Assembly: GCF_001542625.1 (NCBI RefSeq) | Contig: NZ_CP016279.1 | Coordinates: 8,804,001-8,868,000 of the forward strand | Source of the DNA: Streptomyces griseochromogenes | Lineage (GTDB): Bacteria; Actinomycetota; Actinomycetes; Streptomycetales; Streptomycetaceae | Direction: 5' to 3' | Length of the DNA stretch: 64,000 bases | Part shown: positions 1-8,487 of the stretch, piece after piece | Position numbering within the stretch: the stretch's first letter is position 1 | Layout: every line of letters begins with the position of its first letter | The notes under the pieces: generated by a model | What the model was told of the DNA's origin: nothing | The model's database searches: none | Seen by the model: only the letters and a program-made list of their open reading frames with translations | Position numbers and translations under genes: made by a program

Positions 1-271
1 CGAGGAGGCGGTCGCGCAGGGGCTTGGCGGCCGTCAGGGTGTCCAGCAGTTCGCGGTGGGCGGTGGGGTCGGGCTGGGCCTCCAGGAGGCGGGCCAGGCC
101 GTGCAGGGCCAGGTCGGGGTCGGCGGTGGCGCCCAGGGCCTCCAGGAGGACCGGGTCGTCGCGCAGCGGGGACAGCTCGGCGCTGTCCAGGAGGCGCTCG
201 GCCGCGGAGGGGGCGGTGAAGCCGTGCCGCAGCAGTCGCGTGAAGGTACTGCTCCTGCGCCCCGGCGTCAT
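1..271 (-). CDS. glnE: Glutamine synthetase adenylyltransferase GlnE, N-terminal part (runs off window)
   Basis: About 90 codons are visible, from the ATG at 271 down to the window edge. The N-terminus reads MTPGRRSSTFTRLLRHGF, followed by an Asp/Leu-rich helical segment (PVLLEALGATADPDLALHGL), which I recognise as the start of actinobacterial GlnE. GlnE is the bifunctional enzyme that adds or removes AMP on type I glutamine synthetase in response to nitrogen state. Only the extreme N-terminus is present, so the catalytic motifs are outside the window. The neighbouring GlnA2-type synthetase at 5.4-6.7 kb supports the call. The gene continues beyond base 1. Confidence 0.85.
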   Translation of the reverse strand, partial: MTPGRRSSTFTRLLRHGFTAPSAAERLLDSAELSPLRDDPVLLEALGATADPDLALHGLARLLEAQPDPTAHRELLDTLTAAKPLRDRLL

Positions 272-484
272 CCGCGGCCTCCCCTGGAGTCTCGGTCGTC
301 CTGGCCAGAGCCTATCCGGAGCGGGCGTCTCAGGCTCTGGGGCGGTTCTCGTGCCGTGGCCGAGCGGGTGCGTGGTCCGCATGCCCGCGGCGGCCTGAAC
401 GGGTGGATCGCGGCTCGGGTCGCGCCCGATGCCGGGAGCCGGGGCCGCGGCCACATCCCCTCCGGAAGCGGCCGGGGAGAGACC

Positions 485-745
485 ATGCCGGGCCCCGTGG
501 GCGAGCTCGACGTCCGCCACGGCGGCGAAGGGACCTCGGCGCATCCCTGGTCCGACGCCGGGGCGCAGTCGGAGGGGGCTGAGCTGTTCTGGATCTCGAC
601 GGTACGGCCCGACGGGCGGCCGCACGTCACCCCGACGCCCGCGGTGTGGCGGGACGGTGCCCTGCGCTTCGGCACCGGGCCCGTCGGGCGCGAGGCCCGC
701 TGGAAGAAAAGCGGGTCACCGGATCGCCGTGTCGGGGGCGGGTGA
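485..745 (+). pseudogene. Truncated pyridoxamine 5'-phosphate oxidase-family (FMN/F420 split-barrel) remnant
   Basis: Read from the ATG at 485, the frame gives an acidic N-terminus followed by AELFWISTVRPDGRPHVTP, then AVWRDGALRFGTGP and GREARW. This is the classic first half of small split-barrel flavin/F420-binding proteins of the PPOX family. After ARW the family normally continues with a segment like NLARNPHVVLTTG, but here the frame runs into unrelated sequence and stops at 745 after about 87 codons; the family is normally 130-170 residues. I see no continuation in other frames before the next gene. I infer a 3' deletion. Expression as a short protein cannot be excluded. Confidence 0.6.
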
Positions 746-878
746 ACTGACCCGGCGGCAGGCGTAGTTCATCCGGTCTTCATCCTCCCGGTTGGGCCAT
801 GTGGGGCGCGGGAATGTTCGTGTGTGCATGCTCTGTCCGCACCGCCAGCCCCGTCGTTCCCCCCACCCGGAGGTTGAT

Positions 879-1766
879 GTGTCCGGCAGTTCCGTGTACC
901 GCCGTGCCCGTACGCTCGTGGCCTCGGCCACCGCCCTCGCCGCTGCCGCGATCGGACTGTGGACCGGGCTCGGTGGCGAGTCCGCGCACGCCGCGAGCGC
1001 CGTTCCCAGCCCGGACCACGTGATCGTCGTGGTCTTCGAGAATCACGCCTACAGCCAGGTCATCGGCTCTTCCAGCGCCCCGTACATCAACTCGCTGAAG
1101 TCCGGCGGCGCCAGCCTCAGCCAGTCCTACGCCGAGACCCACCCGAGCCAGCCGAACTACTTCGCCCTGTTCTCCGGCTCCACCCAGGGCATCACGGACG
1201 ACAGTTGCTACACCCCGGGCTTCTCGTCCGCGCCGAACCTGGCCTCCGAGATGATCGCCGCCGGGCGCAGCTGGGCCAGCTACAACGAGACCCTGCCGAG
1301 CCAGGGTTCGACCACGTGCAGCAGTGGCAACTACGCGCGCAAGCACAACCCGTGGTTCGGCTTCGGCAATGTGCCGACCTCAAGTGCCAAGACCTTCTCC
1401 CAGTTCCCGACGGACTACTCGACGCTGCCCCAGCTGTCGTTCGTGGTCCCGAACCTGTGCAGCGACATGCACGACTGCTCGGTGTCGACCGGTGACACCT
1501 GGCTGAAGAACAACCTCGGCGCCTACGCCACCTGGGCCAAGACCCACAACAGCCTGCTCGTCGTCACCTTCGACGAGGACAACCGGCTCAGCGGCAACCG
1601 GATCCCGACCGTCCTGTACGGGCAGCCGGTCACCGCGGGGTCGTCGTCCTCCACCACCTACGACCACTACGACCTGCTGCGCACCCTGGAGGACAGCCAG
1701 GGTCTGAGCACGCACGCGGGCAACGCGGCGTCCGCCTCGGACATCACCGGCATCTGGGCGTCCTGA
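879..1766 (+). CDS. Secreted alkaline phosphatase-superfamily phosphoesterase (acid phosphatase-like)
   Basis: 295 residues from the GTG at 879, chosen because GGAGG sits about 5 nt upstream and the N-terminus is then a signal peptide: basic YRRAR, a hydrophobic alanine-rich stretch, and a cleavage-like AHA-A. The mature part carries the phosphoesterase pattern: PDHVIVVVFENHAYSQVIG near the start, TEHPSQPNYFALFSG-like nucleophile region (here ETHPSQPNYFALFSGS), YNETLP, and a late LVVTFDEDN metal-binding motif. The family hydrolyses phosphomonoesters outside the cell and includes proteins annotated as phosphatidylinositol-3-phosphatase. Four cysteines suggest disulfides. The exact substrate is unknown. 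The MFS gene follows within 2 nt. Confidence 0.82.
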   Translation: MSGSSVYRRARTLVASATALAAAAIGLWTGLGGESAHAASAVPSPDHVIVVVFENHAYSQVIGSSSAPYINSLKSGGASLSQSYAETHPSQPNYFALFSGSTQGITDDSCYTPGFSSAPNLASEMIAAGRSWASYNETLPSQGSTTCSSGNYARKHNPWFGFGNVPTSSAKTFSQFPTDYSTLPQLSFVVPNLCSDMHDCSVSTGDTWLKNNLGAYATWAKTHNSLLVVTFDEDNRLSGNRIPTVLYGQPVTAGSSSSTTYDHYDLLRTLEDSQGLSTHAGNAASASDITGIWAS

Positions 1767-1767
1767 G

Positions 1768-3039
1768 GTGTACGTAGCGGACAGCCGCGCGAGCAAGGCG
1801 CCGGTGTCCGCGGAAGGCGCCGCCCGGTACGCAGTTGCCGGGCGGCGCCGTGCCGCGGTCGCCCCCACCGTGCTCGCTCTCGGCGCGGTCAGCCTCGTCA
1901 CCGACGTGTCGTCGGAGATGGTGACGGCGGTGCTGCCGCTGTACCTGGTGACGGGACTCGGTCTGTCGCCGCTGGGGTTCGGGCTCCTCGACGGGATCTA
2001 CAACGGCTTCTCGGCCCTCGTACGGCTGGTGGGCGGGCATCTCGCCGACCGGGGCGGCGGGCGGCACAAGTGGGTGGCGGGGCTGGGGTACGGCATCTCC
2101 GCACTGTGCAAACCGCTGCTGCTCGTGGCGCAGACGCTGACGCCGATCGGGCTGATCCTGGCGGCCGACCGCACCGGCAAGGGGCTGCGTACGGCTCCCA
2201 GGGACGCGCTGATCTCGCTGGCCAGTACGCCGGAGAACCGGGGGCGCGCCTTCGGGGTGCACCGGGCGATGGACACCGCGGGCGCCCTGCTCGGGCCGCT
2301 GGTGGCCTTCCTGATCCTGCGGGCCACCGTGGACGGCTACGACGCGGTGTTCACGGTCAGCTTCTGTGTCGCGGTGCTCGGCGTGCTGGTGCTGGTGCTC
2401 TTCGTGCCGGGGGGTCGTCAGGAGGCCGGCGGCGGGGACGGCGCGCGGCCCACCCTGCGTGCCGCGGTGGGGCTGCTGCGGGGACGCGACCTGCGCCGTA
2501 TCGCGGTCTGTGCCCTGCTGCTGGGCCTCGCCACGGTCAGCGATTCCTTCGTCTATCTGCTGCTGCAACGCCGTCTGGGCGTGCCCGACCGCTGGTTCGC
2601 GCTGCTGCCGCTCGGTACGGCGGCCGCCTTCCTGCTGCTGGCCATGCCGCTCGGCCGGCTGGCGGACCGGGTGGGCCGGTGGGCCGTCTTCCTGGCCGGT
2701 CACGGGGCCCTTCTGGTCGCGTACGCGCTGCTGCTCACCTCCTGGCACGGCACGGCCCTGCCGTATGTCGTCCTGGCCCTGCACGGCGGCTTCTACGCGG
2801 CCACCGACGGGGTGCTGATGGCGGCTGCCTCGGAGGGGGTGCCCGAGGCGCTGCGCTCGTCCGGGCTTGCCGTCGTGCAGACCGGGCAGGCGCTGGCCCG
2901 CTTCGCCTGCTCGCTGCTGTTCGGCACGGCCTGGACCCTGTGGGGCGACCGGGCGGCGCTGGCGGGGGCGGCGGGGGCGCTGCTCGTCTGCGCGGTCTTC
3001 TCCGTCGTGGTCCGTCCGAAAGGTGCCGTCGCCGTATGA
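1768..3039 (+). CDS. MFS transporter
   Basis: 423-residue protein with about 12 hydrophobic segments. The loop after helix 2 reads GGHLADRGGGRHKW and the later loop is LGRLADRVGRW, both matching the MFS loop signature (G-x-x-x-D-R-x-G-R). The N-terminal half includes RTGKGLRTAPRDALI, typical of the subfamily of putative exporters with a charged TM4 region. The start is the GTG one base after the preceding stop; a later GTG (codon 13) is possible. The stop codon overlaps the ATG of the next gene (ATGA), implying translational coupling with the propeller protein. Substrate unknown. Confidence 0.82.
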   Translation: MYVADSRASKAPVSAEGAARYAVAGRRRAAVAPTVLALGAVSLVTDVSSEMVTAVLPLYLVTGLGLSPLGFGLLDGIYNGFSALVRLVGGHLADRGGGRHKWVAGLGYGISALCKPLLLVAQTLTPIGLILAADRTGKGLRTAPRDALISLASTPENRGRAFGVHRAMDTAGALLGPLVAFLILRATVDGYDAVFTVSFCVAVLGVLVLVLFVPGGRQEAGGGDGARPTLRAAVGLLRGRDLRRIAVCALLLGLATVSDSFVYLLLQRRLGVPDRWFALLPLGTAAAFLLLAMPLGRLADRVGRWAVFLAGHGALLVAYALLLTSWHGTALPYVVLALHGGFYAATDGVLMAAASEGVPEALRSSGLAVVQTGQALARFACSLLFGTAWTLWGDRAALAGAAGALLVCAVFSVVVRPKGAVAV

Positions 3040-4055
3040 CCGTACGCAGTCGCATCCTGATCCTGGTCTCGGCCGTCGCCGTACTGGTGGCGGTCGGGGT
3101 GGCGTCCGTGCTGCACGCCTCGGCGCGGGCCGAGCGGCGCGACCATGTGCAGGCGGGCGGGCCGAAGGTCACGTCCGGCACGGTGACGCTGACCGGGCAC
3201 GGGCGGATGGTGTTCCGCAACATGGCGTGGGGACCGCACCGGGACGAGCTGACACGGGTCCCGGAGTCCGACCCGGCCGGGGCGCGCACCGCCTCGGGCG
3301 TCAAGTGCCTGCGCTTCTACGCCGCTTCGGGCACCGGCGTCTGTCTGCAGGCCGTGCACGGGCCGGTCTCCGACACCTACCGCGCCCTGATCCTCGACGC
3401 CCGCCTGCACACCCGGGACCGCTACGACGTCCCGGGCATCCCCTCCCGCGCCCGGGTCTCCCCCACCGGGCACTTCGCCGCCTGGACGGCGTTCGTGGGC
3501 GGTGACTCGTACGCCGGCACGAACTTCTCCACGCGCACGGCGATCGCGGACACCCGCACGGGTGAGCTGATCCCGTCCCTGGAGGCATTCCGGATCGTCA
3601 AGGACGGGCATCCGTACCGGGCGACGGACGTCAACTTCTGGGGCGTGACGTTCGCGGCGGACGACCGCACGTTCTACGCGACACTGGCGACCGAGGGCCG
3701 TACGTATCTGGTCCGGGGCGACCTGCGCACGCGCACCGTGACCGCCGTGCACGCGAACGTCGAGTGCCCGTCCCTCTCCCCCGACGGCACCCGCGTCGCC
3801 TACAAGAAGCGGGTCAAGGGTCTGTCCAAGGACGCTCCTTGGCATCTGTACGTCCTCGACCTGCGCACGATGCGCGAGACCGCGCTGGCCGAGCCGAGAA
3901 GCGTGGACGACCAGGCGGTGTGGAAGGACGCCCGTACGATCGTCTACGCCCTGCCCGGGGACTACGGCGCGGATCTCTACCAGGTCCCGGCGGACGGGTC
4001 GGGCCGGGCACGGCGGATCAGCACGGCGGCCGTGTCGCCCGCGTACCTGCCCTGA
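3036..4055 (+). CDS. Secreted/membrane-anchored TolB-like beta-propeller protein
   Basis: 339 residues. An N-terminal basic stretch (MTVRSR) plus one hydrophobic helix (ILILVSAVAVLVAVGVASVL) gives a signal anchor. The rest is rich in propeller-type blade repeats: SPTGHFAAWTAF, SPDGTRVAYKKR, WHLYVLDLRT, VWKDARTIVYAL, DLYQVPADGSG. These resemble TolB/PD40 repeats. The start ATG overlaps the stop of the upstream MFS gene, so the two are probably co-expressed. The role may be extracytoplasmic binding or scaffolding; I cannot assign a ligand. Confidence 0.75.
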   Translation: MTVRSRILILVSAVAVLVAVGVASVLHASARAERRDHVQAGGPKVTSGTVTLTGHGRMVFRNMAWGPHRDELTRVPESDPAGARTASGVKCLRFYAASGTGVCLQAVHGPVSDTYRALILDARLHTRDRYDVPGIPSRARVSPTGHFAAWTAFVGGDSYAGTNFSTRTAIADTRTGELIPSLEAFRIVKDGHPYRATDVNFWGVTFAADDRTFYATLATEGRTYLVRGDLRTRTVTAVHANVECPSLSPDGTRVAYKKRVKGLSKDAPWHLYVLDLRTMRETALAEPRSVDDQAVWKDARTIVYALPGDYGADLYQVPADGSGRARRISTAAVSPAYLP

Positions 4056-4086
4056 TCGAGGCGGCGGGCGGGGCACAGTAGGGGCC

Positions 4087-4512
4087 ATGAACGAGGACGA
4101 CAGGAACCTTCTGGGCCGGGGCAGGGTGGCCACCCGGCTGCCCGCCCAGGACCTCGGCCGGGCCCGCCGCTTCTACGCCGAGGTCCTCGGTCTTCGGCCC
4201 GTCGACGAACGACCCGGCGGGCTGCTGTACCGGTGCGGGGGAACGGACTTCGTCGTGTTCGCGTCGACGGGGTCCTCGCCCGGCACGTTCACCCAGATGG
4301 CCTGGGAGGTCGAGGACATCGAGGCGGTGGTGGCGGAACTGCGGCGGCGCGGGGTGGTCTTCGAGGAGGTCGACGTGCCCGGCTTCCGCACCCGGGACGG
4401 GATCGCCGAGGTCGACGGGAACTATCCGAGCAAGGGCGCGCGCGGCGAACGCGGCGCCTGGTTCCGCGACAGCGAGGGCAACCTGCTGGGCATCGGCCAG
4501 CCGATGCCCTGA
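4087..4512 (+). CDS. VOC (glyoxalase/bleomycin-resistance) family protein
   Basis: 141 residues. It opens with TRLPAQDLGRARRFYAEVLGLRPV, the usual first beta-alpha unit of the vicinal oxygen chelate fold, followed by VFASTGSSPGTFTQMAWEVEDIEAVVAELRRRGVVFEEVD and, near the end, GAWFRDSEGNLLGIGQ with the conserved C-terminal D-x-x-G-N and a metal-type residue region. Such proteins isomerise, cleave or sequester small molecules using a metal. The gene stands alone 31 nt after the propeller gene. Substrate not predictable. Confidence 0.85.
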   Translation: MNEDDRNLLGRGRVATRLPAQDLGRARRFYAEVLGLRPVDERPGGLLYRCGGTDFVVFASTGSSPGTFTQMAWEVEDIEAVVAELRRRGVVFEEVDVPGFRTRDGIAEVDGNYPSKGARGERGAWFRDSEGNLLGIGQPMP

Positions 4513-4533
4513 GGTTCCGTCCCTCGCGAGGCG

Positions 4534-5208
4534 CTAGGACAGCGGGCCGGGCGGATACCCCGGGCCGGGGCCGGAGGGCGGCGGGCCCCACTGGGGTGCG
4601 GGGGCCGACATGGCGACGAGCCGACGGCGGTGGCGGCTGCGTCGGACGGCGGTGACGATGGTGATGGTCGCGGCCGCGGCGACCGCGGCGAGGAAGCAGC
4701 CGATCCCCGCGAGGATGCCGCCGACCATGGACCCCACCCGGGGTTTGTCTCCCAGCGCGAACTCGGCCGGCCGCTCCGAGGTGCAGGTGAGCGTGTACTC
4801 GCCGCTGCTGCCGGGCCTCACCTCGAAGACGCGCTCCCAGGTGCGGGACCCGAGGGTGACGTGGTAGCTGCTGTCCGGCTGGGTCATCGACCCGGGCGGC
4901 AGCTGTGGGATCCGGCAGTCGACCCGGCCCTGTCCGGACTGGGAAACGTAGATCGCCTTGGTCTCCCCCTGGACAAAGCCGAACGTCCGCGAGTCACCGC
5001 TGGAAAAGCTCCGGGCGGTGTCGACCGCGTGCACCGCGTCCTTCAGCGTCACCGCGATGAAGGCGACACCGGCACCGGCCAGTACGAGCGCCAGCAGTGC
5101 CGCCACCACGTACCAGATACGCCGAGGCCGCACGTCCTTCGCCGGAATGTTCGGCGGCATGTGCGGCGGGCCGCCGTACGGTGCCCCCCAGGGAGTCTGT
5201 ATCGCCAC
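4534..5208 (-). CDS. Conserved membrane protein with Pro/Gly-rich tails
   Basis: About 224 residues from a GTG at 5208 (MAIQTPWGAPYGGPP); upstream in-frame starts exist and no convincing ribosome-binding site decides between them. The protein has a proline/glycine-rich cytoplasmic N-terminus, a membrane helix (IWYVVAALLALVLAGAGVAFIAV), a roughly 100-residue outside domain with two cysteines (VDCRIPQL, YTLTCTSE) that could form a disulfide, a second membrane helix (MVGGILAGIGCFLAAVAAAATI), a basic stretch and a Pro-rich C-terminus. I do not recognise the family; it is a typical Streptomyces hypothetical. Confidence 0.65.
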   Translation of the reverse strand: MAIQTPWGAPYGGPPHMPPNIPAKDVRPRRIWYVVAALLALVLAGAGVAFIAVTLKDAVHAVDTARSFSSGDSRTFGFVQGETKAIYVSQSGQGRVDCRIPQLPPGSMTQPDSSYHVTLGSRTWERVFEVRPGSSGEYTLTCTSERPAEFALGDKPRVGSMVGGILAGIGCFLAAVAAAATITIVTAVRRSRHRRRLVAMSAPAPQWGPPPSGPGPGYPPGPLS

Positions 5209-5301
5209 AACGTCGCATGATAGGGCAACCGTTTCAGGGGTCGCGGCCCCGTTCGGTGGTCCATCACTGCGCACTTACGACGGCCCTGGCGCGGACAAAA
5301 G

Positions 5302-5338
5302 CCGTGAGGCCGCCGGTCCACGACCGACGGCCCCACGG
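5302..5338 (-). terminator. Intrinsic terminator after glnA2
   Basis: Reading the minus strand just downstream of the glnA2 stop, a 16-position stem (CCGTGGGGCCGTCGGT pairing with ACCGGCGGCCTCACGG, two mismatches) around a short loop is followed by CTTTTGT. Position and U-tract fit a Rho-independent terminator. Confidence 0.65.
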
Positions 5339-5372
5339 GATCGTTTCGCCGGAAAACCGCTCTGGCCTGCGC

Positions 5373-6734
5373 CTAAAGCACCGGCAGGTTCTTCCGCAGC
5401 TCGAACGCCGTGACCTCCGAGCGGTACTCGTGCCATTCGGCCCGCTTATTGCGCAGGAAGAAGTCGAATACGTGCTCGCCGAGCGTCTCGGCGACCAGGT
5501 CGCTGCGCTCCATGAGGGTCAGGGCCTCGCCGAGGTTCTGGGGCAGGGGCTCGATGCCCATCGCGCGGCGCTCGGCGTCCGAGAGGGCCCAGACGTCGTC
5601 CTCGGCGCCCGGCGGGAGTTCGTAGCCCTCCTCGATGCCCTTGAGGCCCGAGGCGAGCAGGAGGGCGTACGCCAGGTACGGATTCGCGCCGGAGTCCAGG
5701 GAGCGGACCTCCACGCGTGCGGAGCCGGTCTTGCCGGGCTTGTACATGGGGACCCGGACGAGGGCCGAGCGGTTGTTGTGGCCCCAGCAGATGTACGAGG
5801 GGGCCTCGCCGCCGGCGCCGGCCGTGCGCTCGGAGCCGCCCCAGATGCGCTTGTAGGAGTTCACCCACTGGTTGGTGACCGCGGAGATCTCCGCCGCGTG
5901 CTTGAGCAGACCCGCGATGAAGGAGCGGCCGACCTTGGAGAGCTGGTACTCGGCGCCGGACTCGTAGAACGCGTTGCGGTCGCCCTCGAAGAGGGAGAGG
6001 TGGGTGTGCATGCCGGAGCCCGGGTGCTCGGAGAAGGGCTTCGGCATGAAGGTCGCCTGGACGCCCTGCTCCAGCGCCACCTGCTTCATGACCAGGCGGA
6101 ACGTCATGATGTTGTCCGCCGTGGAGAGCGCGTCGGCGTAGCGCAGGTCGATCTCCTGCTGGCCGGGGGCGCCCTCGTGGTGGGAGAACTCGACCGAGAT
6201 GCCCATCGACTCCAGCATGGTGATCGCCTGGCGGCGGAAGTCCATGCCGACGTTGGTCGGGGTGTGGTCGAAGTAGCCCGAGTTGTCGGCCGGGGTGGGG
6301 CGGGAGCCGTCCAGCGGGCGGTCCTTCAGCAGGAAGAACTCGATCTCGGGGTGGGTGTAGAAGGTGAAACCCAGGTCGGAGGTGCGGGCCAGGGCACGCT
6401 TGAGCACATAGCGCGGGTCCGCGAAGGACGGGGAGCCGTCCGGCATGAGGATGTCGCAGAACATGCGGGCCGTGCCGGGGGTCTCCGCGCGCCACGGCAG
6501 GACCTGGAAGGTCGAGGGGTCCGGCTTGGCGATCATGTCGGACTCGTAGACCCGGGCGAAGCCCTCGATGGCGGAGCCGTCGAAGCCGATGCCCTCGTCG
6601 AAGGCCTGTTCCAGCTCGGCGGGGGCCACGGCCACGGACTTGAGGAAGCCCAGCACGTCCGTGAACCACAGGCGTACGAACCGGATGTCACGCTCCTCCA
6701 GGGTCCGGAGCACGAACTCCTGCTGCTTGTCCAT
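5373..6734 (-). CDS. glnA2: Type I glutamine synthetase-like enzyme GlnA2 (gamma-glutamylpolyamine synthetase type)
   Basis: 453 residues from the ATG at 6734, preceded by GGGGAAG at good spacing; an in-frame ATG five codons earlier has poorer context. Visible glutamine-synthetase motifs are GFDGSAIEGF, the metal/ATP region PEIEFFLL, EFSHHEGAPGQQEIDLRYADAL, PKPFSEHPGSGMHTHLSLF, the NNRSALVRVP arginine motif and EVRSLDSGANPYLAYAL. The sequence matches what I know of Streptomyces GlnA2, characterised as ligating glutamate to polyamines in polyamine catabolism rather than being the main ammonium-assimilating enzyme. A Tyr in EEGYELPPG lies where GSI enzymes have the adenylylated Tyr. Nearby glnE fits a nitrogen locus. 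Confidence 0.88.
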   Translation of the reverse strand: MDKQQEFVLRTLEERDIRFVRLWFTDVLGFLKSVAVAPAELEQAFDEGIGFDGSAIEGFARVYESDMIAKPDPSTFQVLPWRAETPGTARMFCDILMPDGSPSFADPRYVLKRALARTSDLGFTFYTHPEIEFFLLKDRPLDGSRPTPADNSGYFDHTPTNVGMDFRRQAITMLESMGISVEFSHHEGAPGQQEIDLRYADALSTADNIMTFRLVMKQVALEQGVQATFMPKPFSEHPGSGMHTHLSLFEGDRNAFYESGAEYQLSKVGRSFIAGLLKHAAEISAVTNQWVNSYKRIWGGSERTAGAGGEAPSYICWGHNNRSALVRVPMYKPGKTGSARVEVRSLDSGANPYLAYALLLASGLKGIEEGYELPPGAEDDVWALSDAERRAMGIEPLPQNLGEALTLMERSDLVAETLGEHVFDFFLRNKRAEWHEYRSEVTAFELRKNLPVL

Positions 6735-6996
6735 CTTCAGCTTCCCCATCCTTGCTGGTCAGGCCGCCTTGCCCCGGGTGTCGCCGGAGGCGGTCGGGCA
6801 CCTGAGCATCACACCACAACAGCGTTTCACGCGCGTTGCGGCCCTTGATCGCCCGTCCGACCCCGGCCTGAACGCCTCGCGTCCGGCAGAGGTACTGCTC
6901 TGCTGCCCATCTTGCCTGCTCGGACCGACATCCGTAATGGCCAGTCCGCTTCCTTGCGCGCCGGTCCGCGCCCCCACGTGAGCGAGGCCACGCCCG

Positions 6997-7025
6997 TTTA
7001 ATTTGCATCTCAGATGCAAGTTTAA
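6997..7025 (+). promoter_or_regulatory. NsrR-type operator palindrome in the hmp promoter
   Basis: A near-perfect dyad centred on C7011: core TTGCATCT-C-AGATGCAA (7003-7019) with AT-rich flanks TTTAA and TTTAAA. It lies 36 nt upstream of the hmp ATG. A related but weaker 17-bp dyad lies at the promoter of the NsrR-like gene (10088-10104). The 327-bp gap between glnA2 and hmp otherwise holds only promoter DNA for the two divergent genes. Confidence 0.7.
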
Positions 7026-7061
7026 ATACGGTGCCGATCAGTCGAGCCGTGAGGAGCCCCG

Positions 7062-8246
7062 ATGCTGTCCGAGCAGTCCGCAGTCACCGTCCGTGCCACG
7101 CTTCCCGCCGTCGGCGCGGCCATCGGCGAGATCACCGAGCGCTTCTACGCCCGGCTCTTCGCCGCCCACCCCGAACTGCTGCGGGACCTCTTCAACCGCG
7201 GCAACCAGGCCTCCGGCGCCCAGCGGCAGGCCCTCGCCGGTTCCATCGCCGCCTTCGCCACGCAGCTGCTGGAGCACCCGGACCGGCGGCCGGACGCCAT
7301 GCTCGGCCGCATCGCGCACAAGCACGCCTCCCTCGGTGTGGCGCCCGAGCAGTACGCGGTGGTCCACGAGCACCTCTTCGCCGCGATCGCCGAGGTCCTG
7401 GGCGAGGCCGTCACACCCGAGGTCGCGGCCGCCTGGGACGAGGTGTACTGGCTGATGGCGAACGCGCTGATCGCCGTCGAGAGGCGGCTGTACGAGGAGA
7501 GCGGCAGCCGTGGCCTCAGGCGGTGGGAGGTCGTCGAGCGCGTCCCCGAGACCGCGGACGTGGTCACGTTCCGGCTGCGGCCGCTCGACGGGGGCCCGGT
7601 GGCCGCCTTCCGCGCCGGGCAGTACGTCTCCGTCGGCGTCGCCCTGGCCGACGGCGCCCGGCAGATACGGCAGTACAGCCTCTCCGGCGCCCCGGGCACG
7701 GCGCTGCGCCAGATCAGCGTCAAGCGCGTGCACGGCGGTACGGCACCCGACGGCGAGGTCTCGAACCACCTCCACGCGCGCGTGGCGGCGGGCGACGTCC
7801 TGGACCTCTCCGAGCCGTACGGCGACCTGGTGCTCGGCGACGCCGAGGACGGGCCCCTGCTGCTCGCCTCGGCCGGCATCGGCGTGACCCCGATGGTCGC
7901 GATGCTCGCCTCGCTCGCCGCCGACGGCCACCGCGCCCCGGTCACGGTGGTCCACGGCGACCGCTCCCCCGCCGACCACGCCCTGCGCACCGACCACGAG
8001 GCGTACACCGCCAAGCTCCCGGACGCGTCCGCGCACTTCTTCTACGAGCGCGCGGCGGAGCCCGGCACCCGCACCGGCCTGGTCGACCTCTCCGGCATCG
8101 CCGTACACCCCGGCACGCGCGCGTACCTGTGCGGCCCGCTGCCCTTCATGCGCGCGGTGCGCACCCAGCTCATGCGGAAGGGCGTGGCCGCGGCCGACAT
8201 CCACTACGAGGTGTTCGGGCCCGATCTCTGGCTGGCCAAGGGCTGA
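7062..8246 (+). CDS. hmp: Flavohaemoprotein (nitric oxide dioxygenase)
   Basis: 394 residues, the usual Hmp length. The N-terminal globin domain (about 1-145) has Tyr29 (ERFYARLF), which matches the distal Tyr of E. coli Hmp, and the proximal His in AHKHASLGV (His88). The C-terminal ferredoxin-reductase part has the FAD motif RQYSLS and the NAD(P) motif ASAGIGVTPMVAML, ending with CGPLPFM and HYEVFGPDL. The enzyme oxidises NO to nitrate with O2 and NADH. A ribosome-binding site GAGGAG precedes the ATG. The upstream palindrome and the NsrR-like gene 1.4 kb downstream indicate NO-responsive control. Confidence 0.95.
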   Translation: MLSEQSAVTVRATLPAVGAAIGEITERFYARLFAAHPELLRDLFNRGNQASGAQRQALAGSIAAFATQLLEHPDRRPDAMLGRIAHKHASLGVAPEQYAVVHEHLFAAIAEVLGEAVTPEVAAAWDEVYWLMANALIAVERRLYEESGSRGLRRWEVVERVPETADVVTFRLRPLDGGPVAAFRAGQYVSVGVALADGARQIRQYSLSGAPGTALRQISVKRVHGGTAPDGEVSNHLHARVAAGDVLDLSEPYGDLVLGDAEDGPLLLASAGIGVTPMVAMLASLAADGHRAPVTVVHGDRSPADHALRTDHEAYTAKLPDASAHFFYERAAEPGTRTGLVDLSGIAVHPGTRAYLCGPLPFMRAVRTQLMRKGVAAADIHYEVFGPDLWLAKG

Positions 8247-8487
8247 GAAGCCCCGGCCGGCCGGTCCGCGATACGGGCGTGAAGCCGCTGATCACCCGCC
8301 GGCGCCGGGCACGGCTCCGGATCCGGCGCCCGGCTCCGGGGCACGGCGCGCGTCCGGCCACCTGAGCCGGGTCCGCACGCCCGCGGATCCGCCGCGCACA
8401 TGCGCCGTGGCCCGTGAGGGCATGGGTGGGCGTACGACCGGAATGCGGTGGCCGTGGTCCCTCCGCGTGGCGCCGGCCGCAGGCCCC

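Noticed and set aside
268..675. Minus-strand 135-residue frame whose TGA overlaps the glnE ATG
   Set aside because: The overlap is tempting but the translation is Pro/Arg/Ser-rich with no domain, and the plus strand has a recognisable PPOX fragment.
1744..2784. Minus-strand open frame opposite the MFS gene
   Set aside because: Gln/Arg/Gly-rich low-complexity translation, no start signal, opposite a clearly real transporter.
8247..8487. GC-rich dyads between hmp and the monooxygenase as a terminator
   Set aside because: Several CCGG/GGCGCC self-complementary pieces occur, but none forms a clear single stem with a U-tract.
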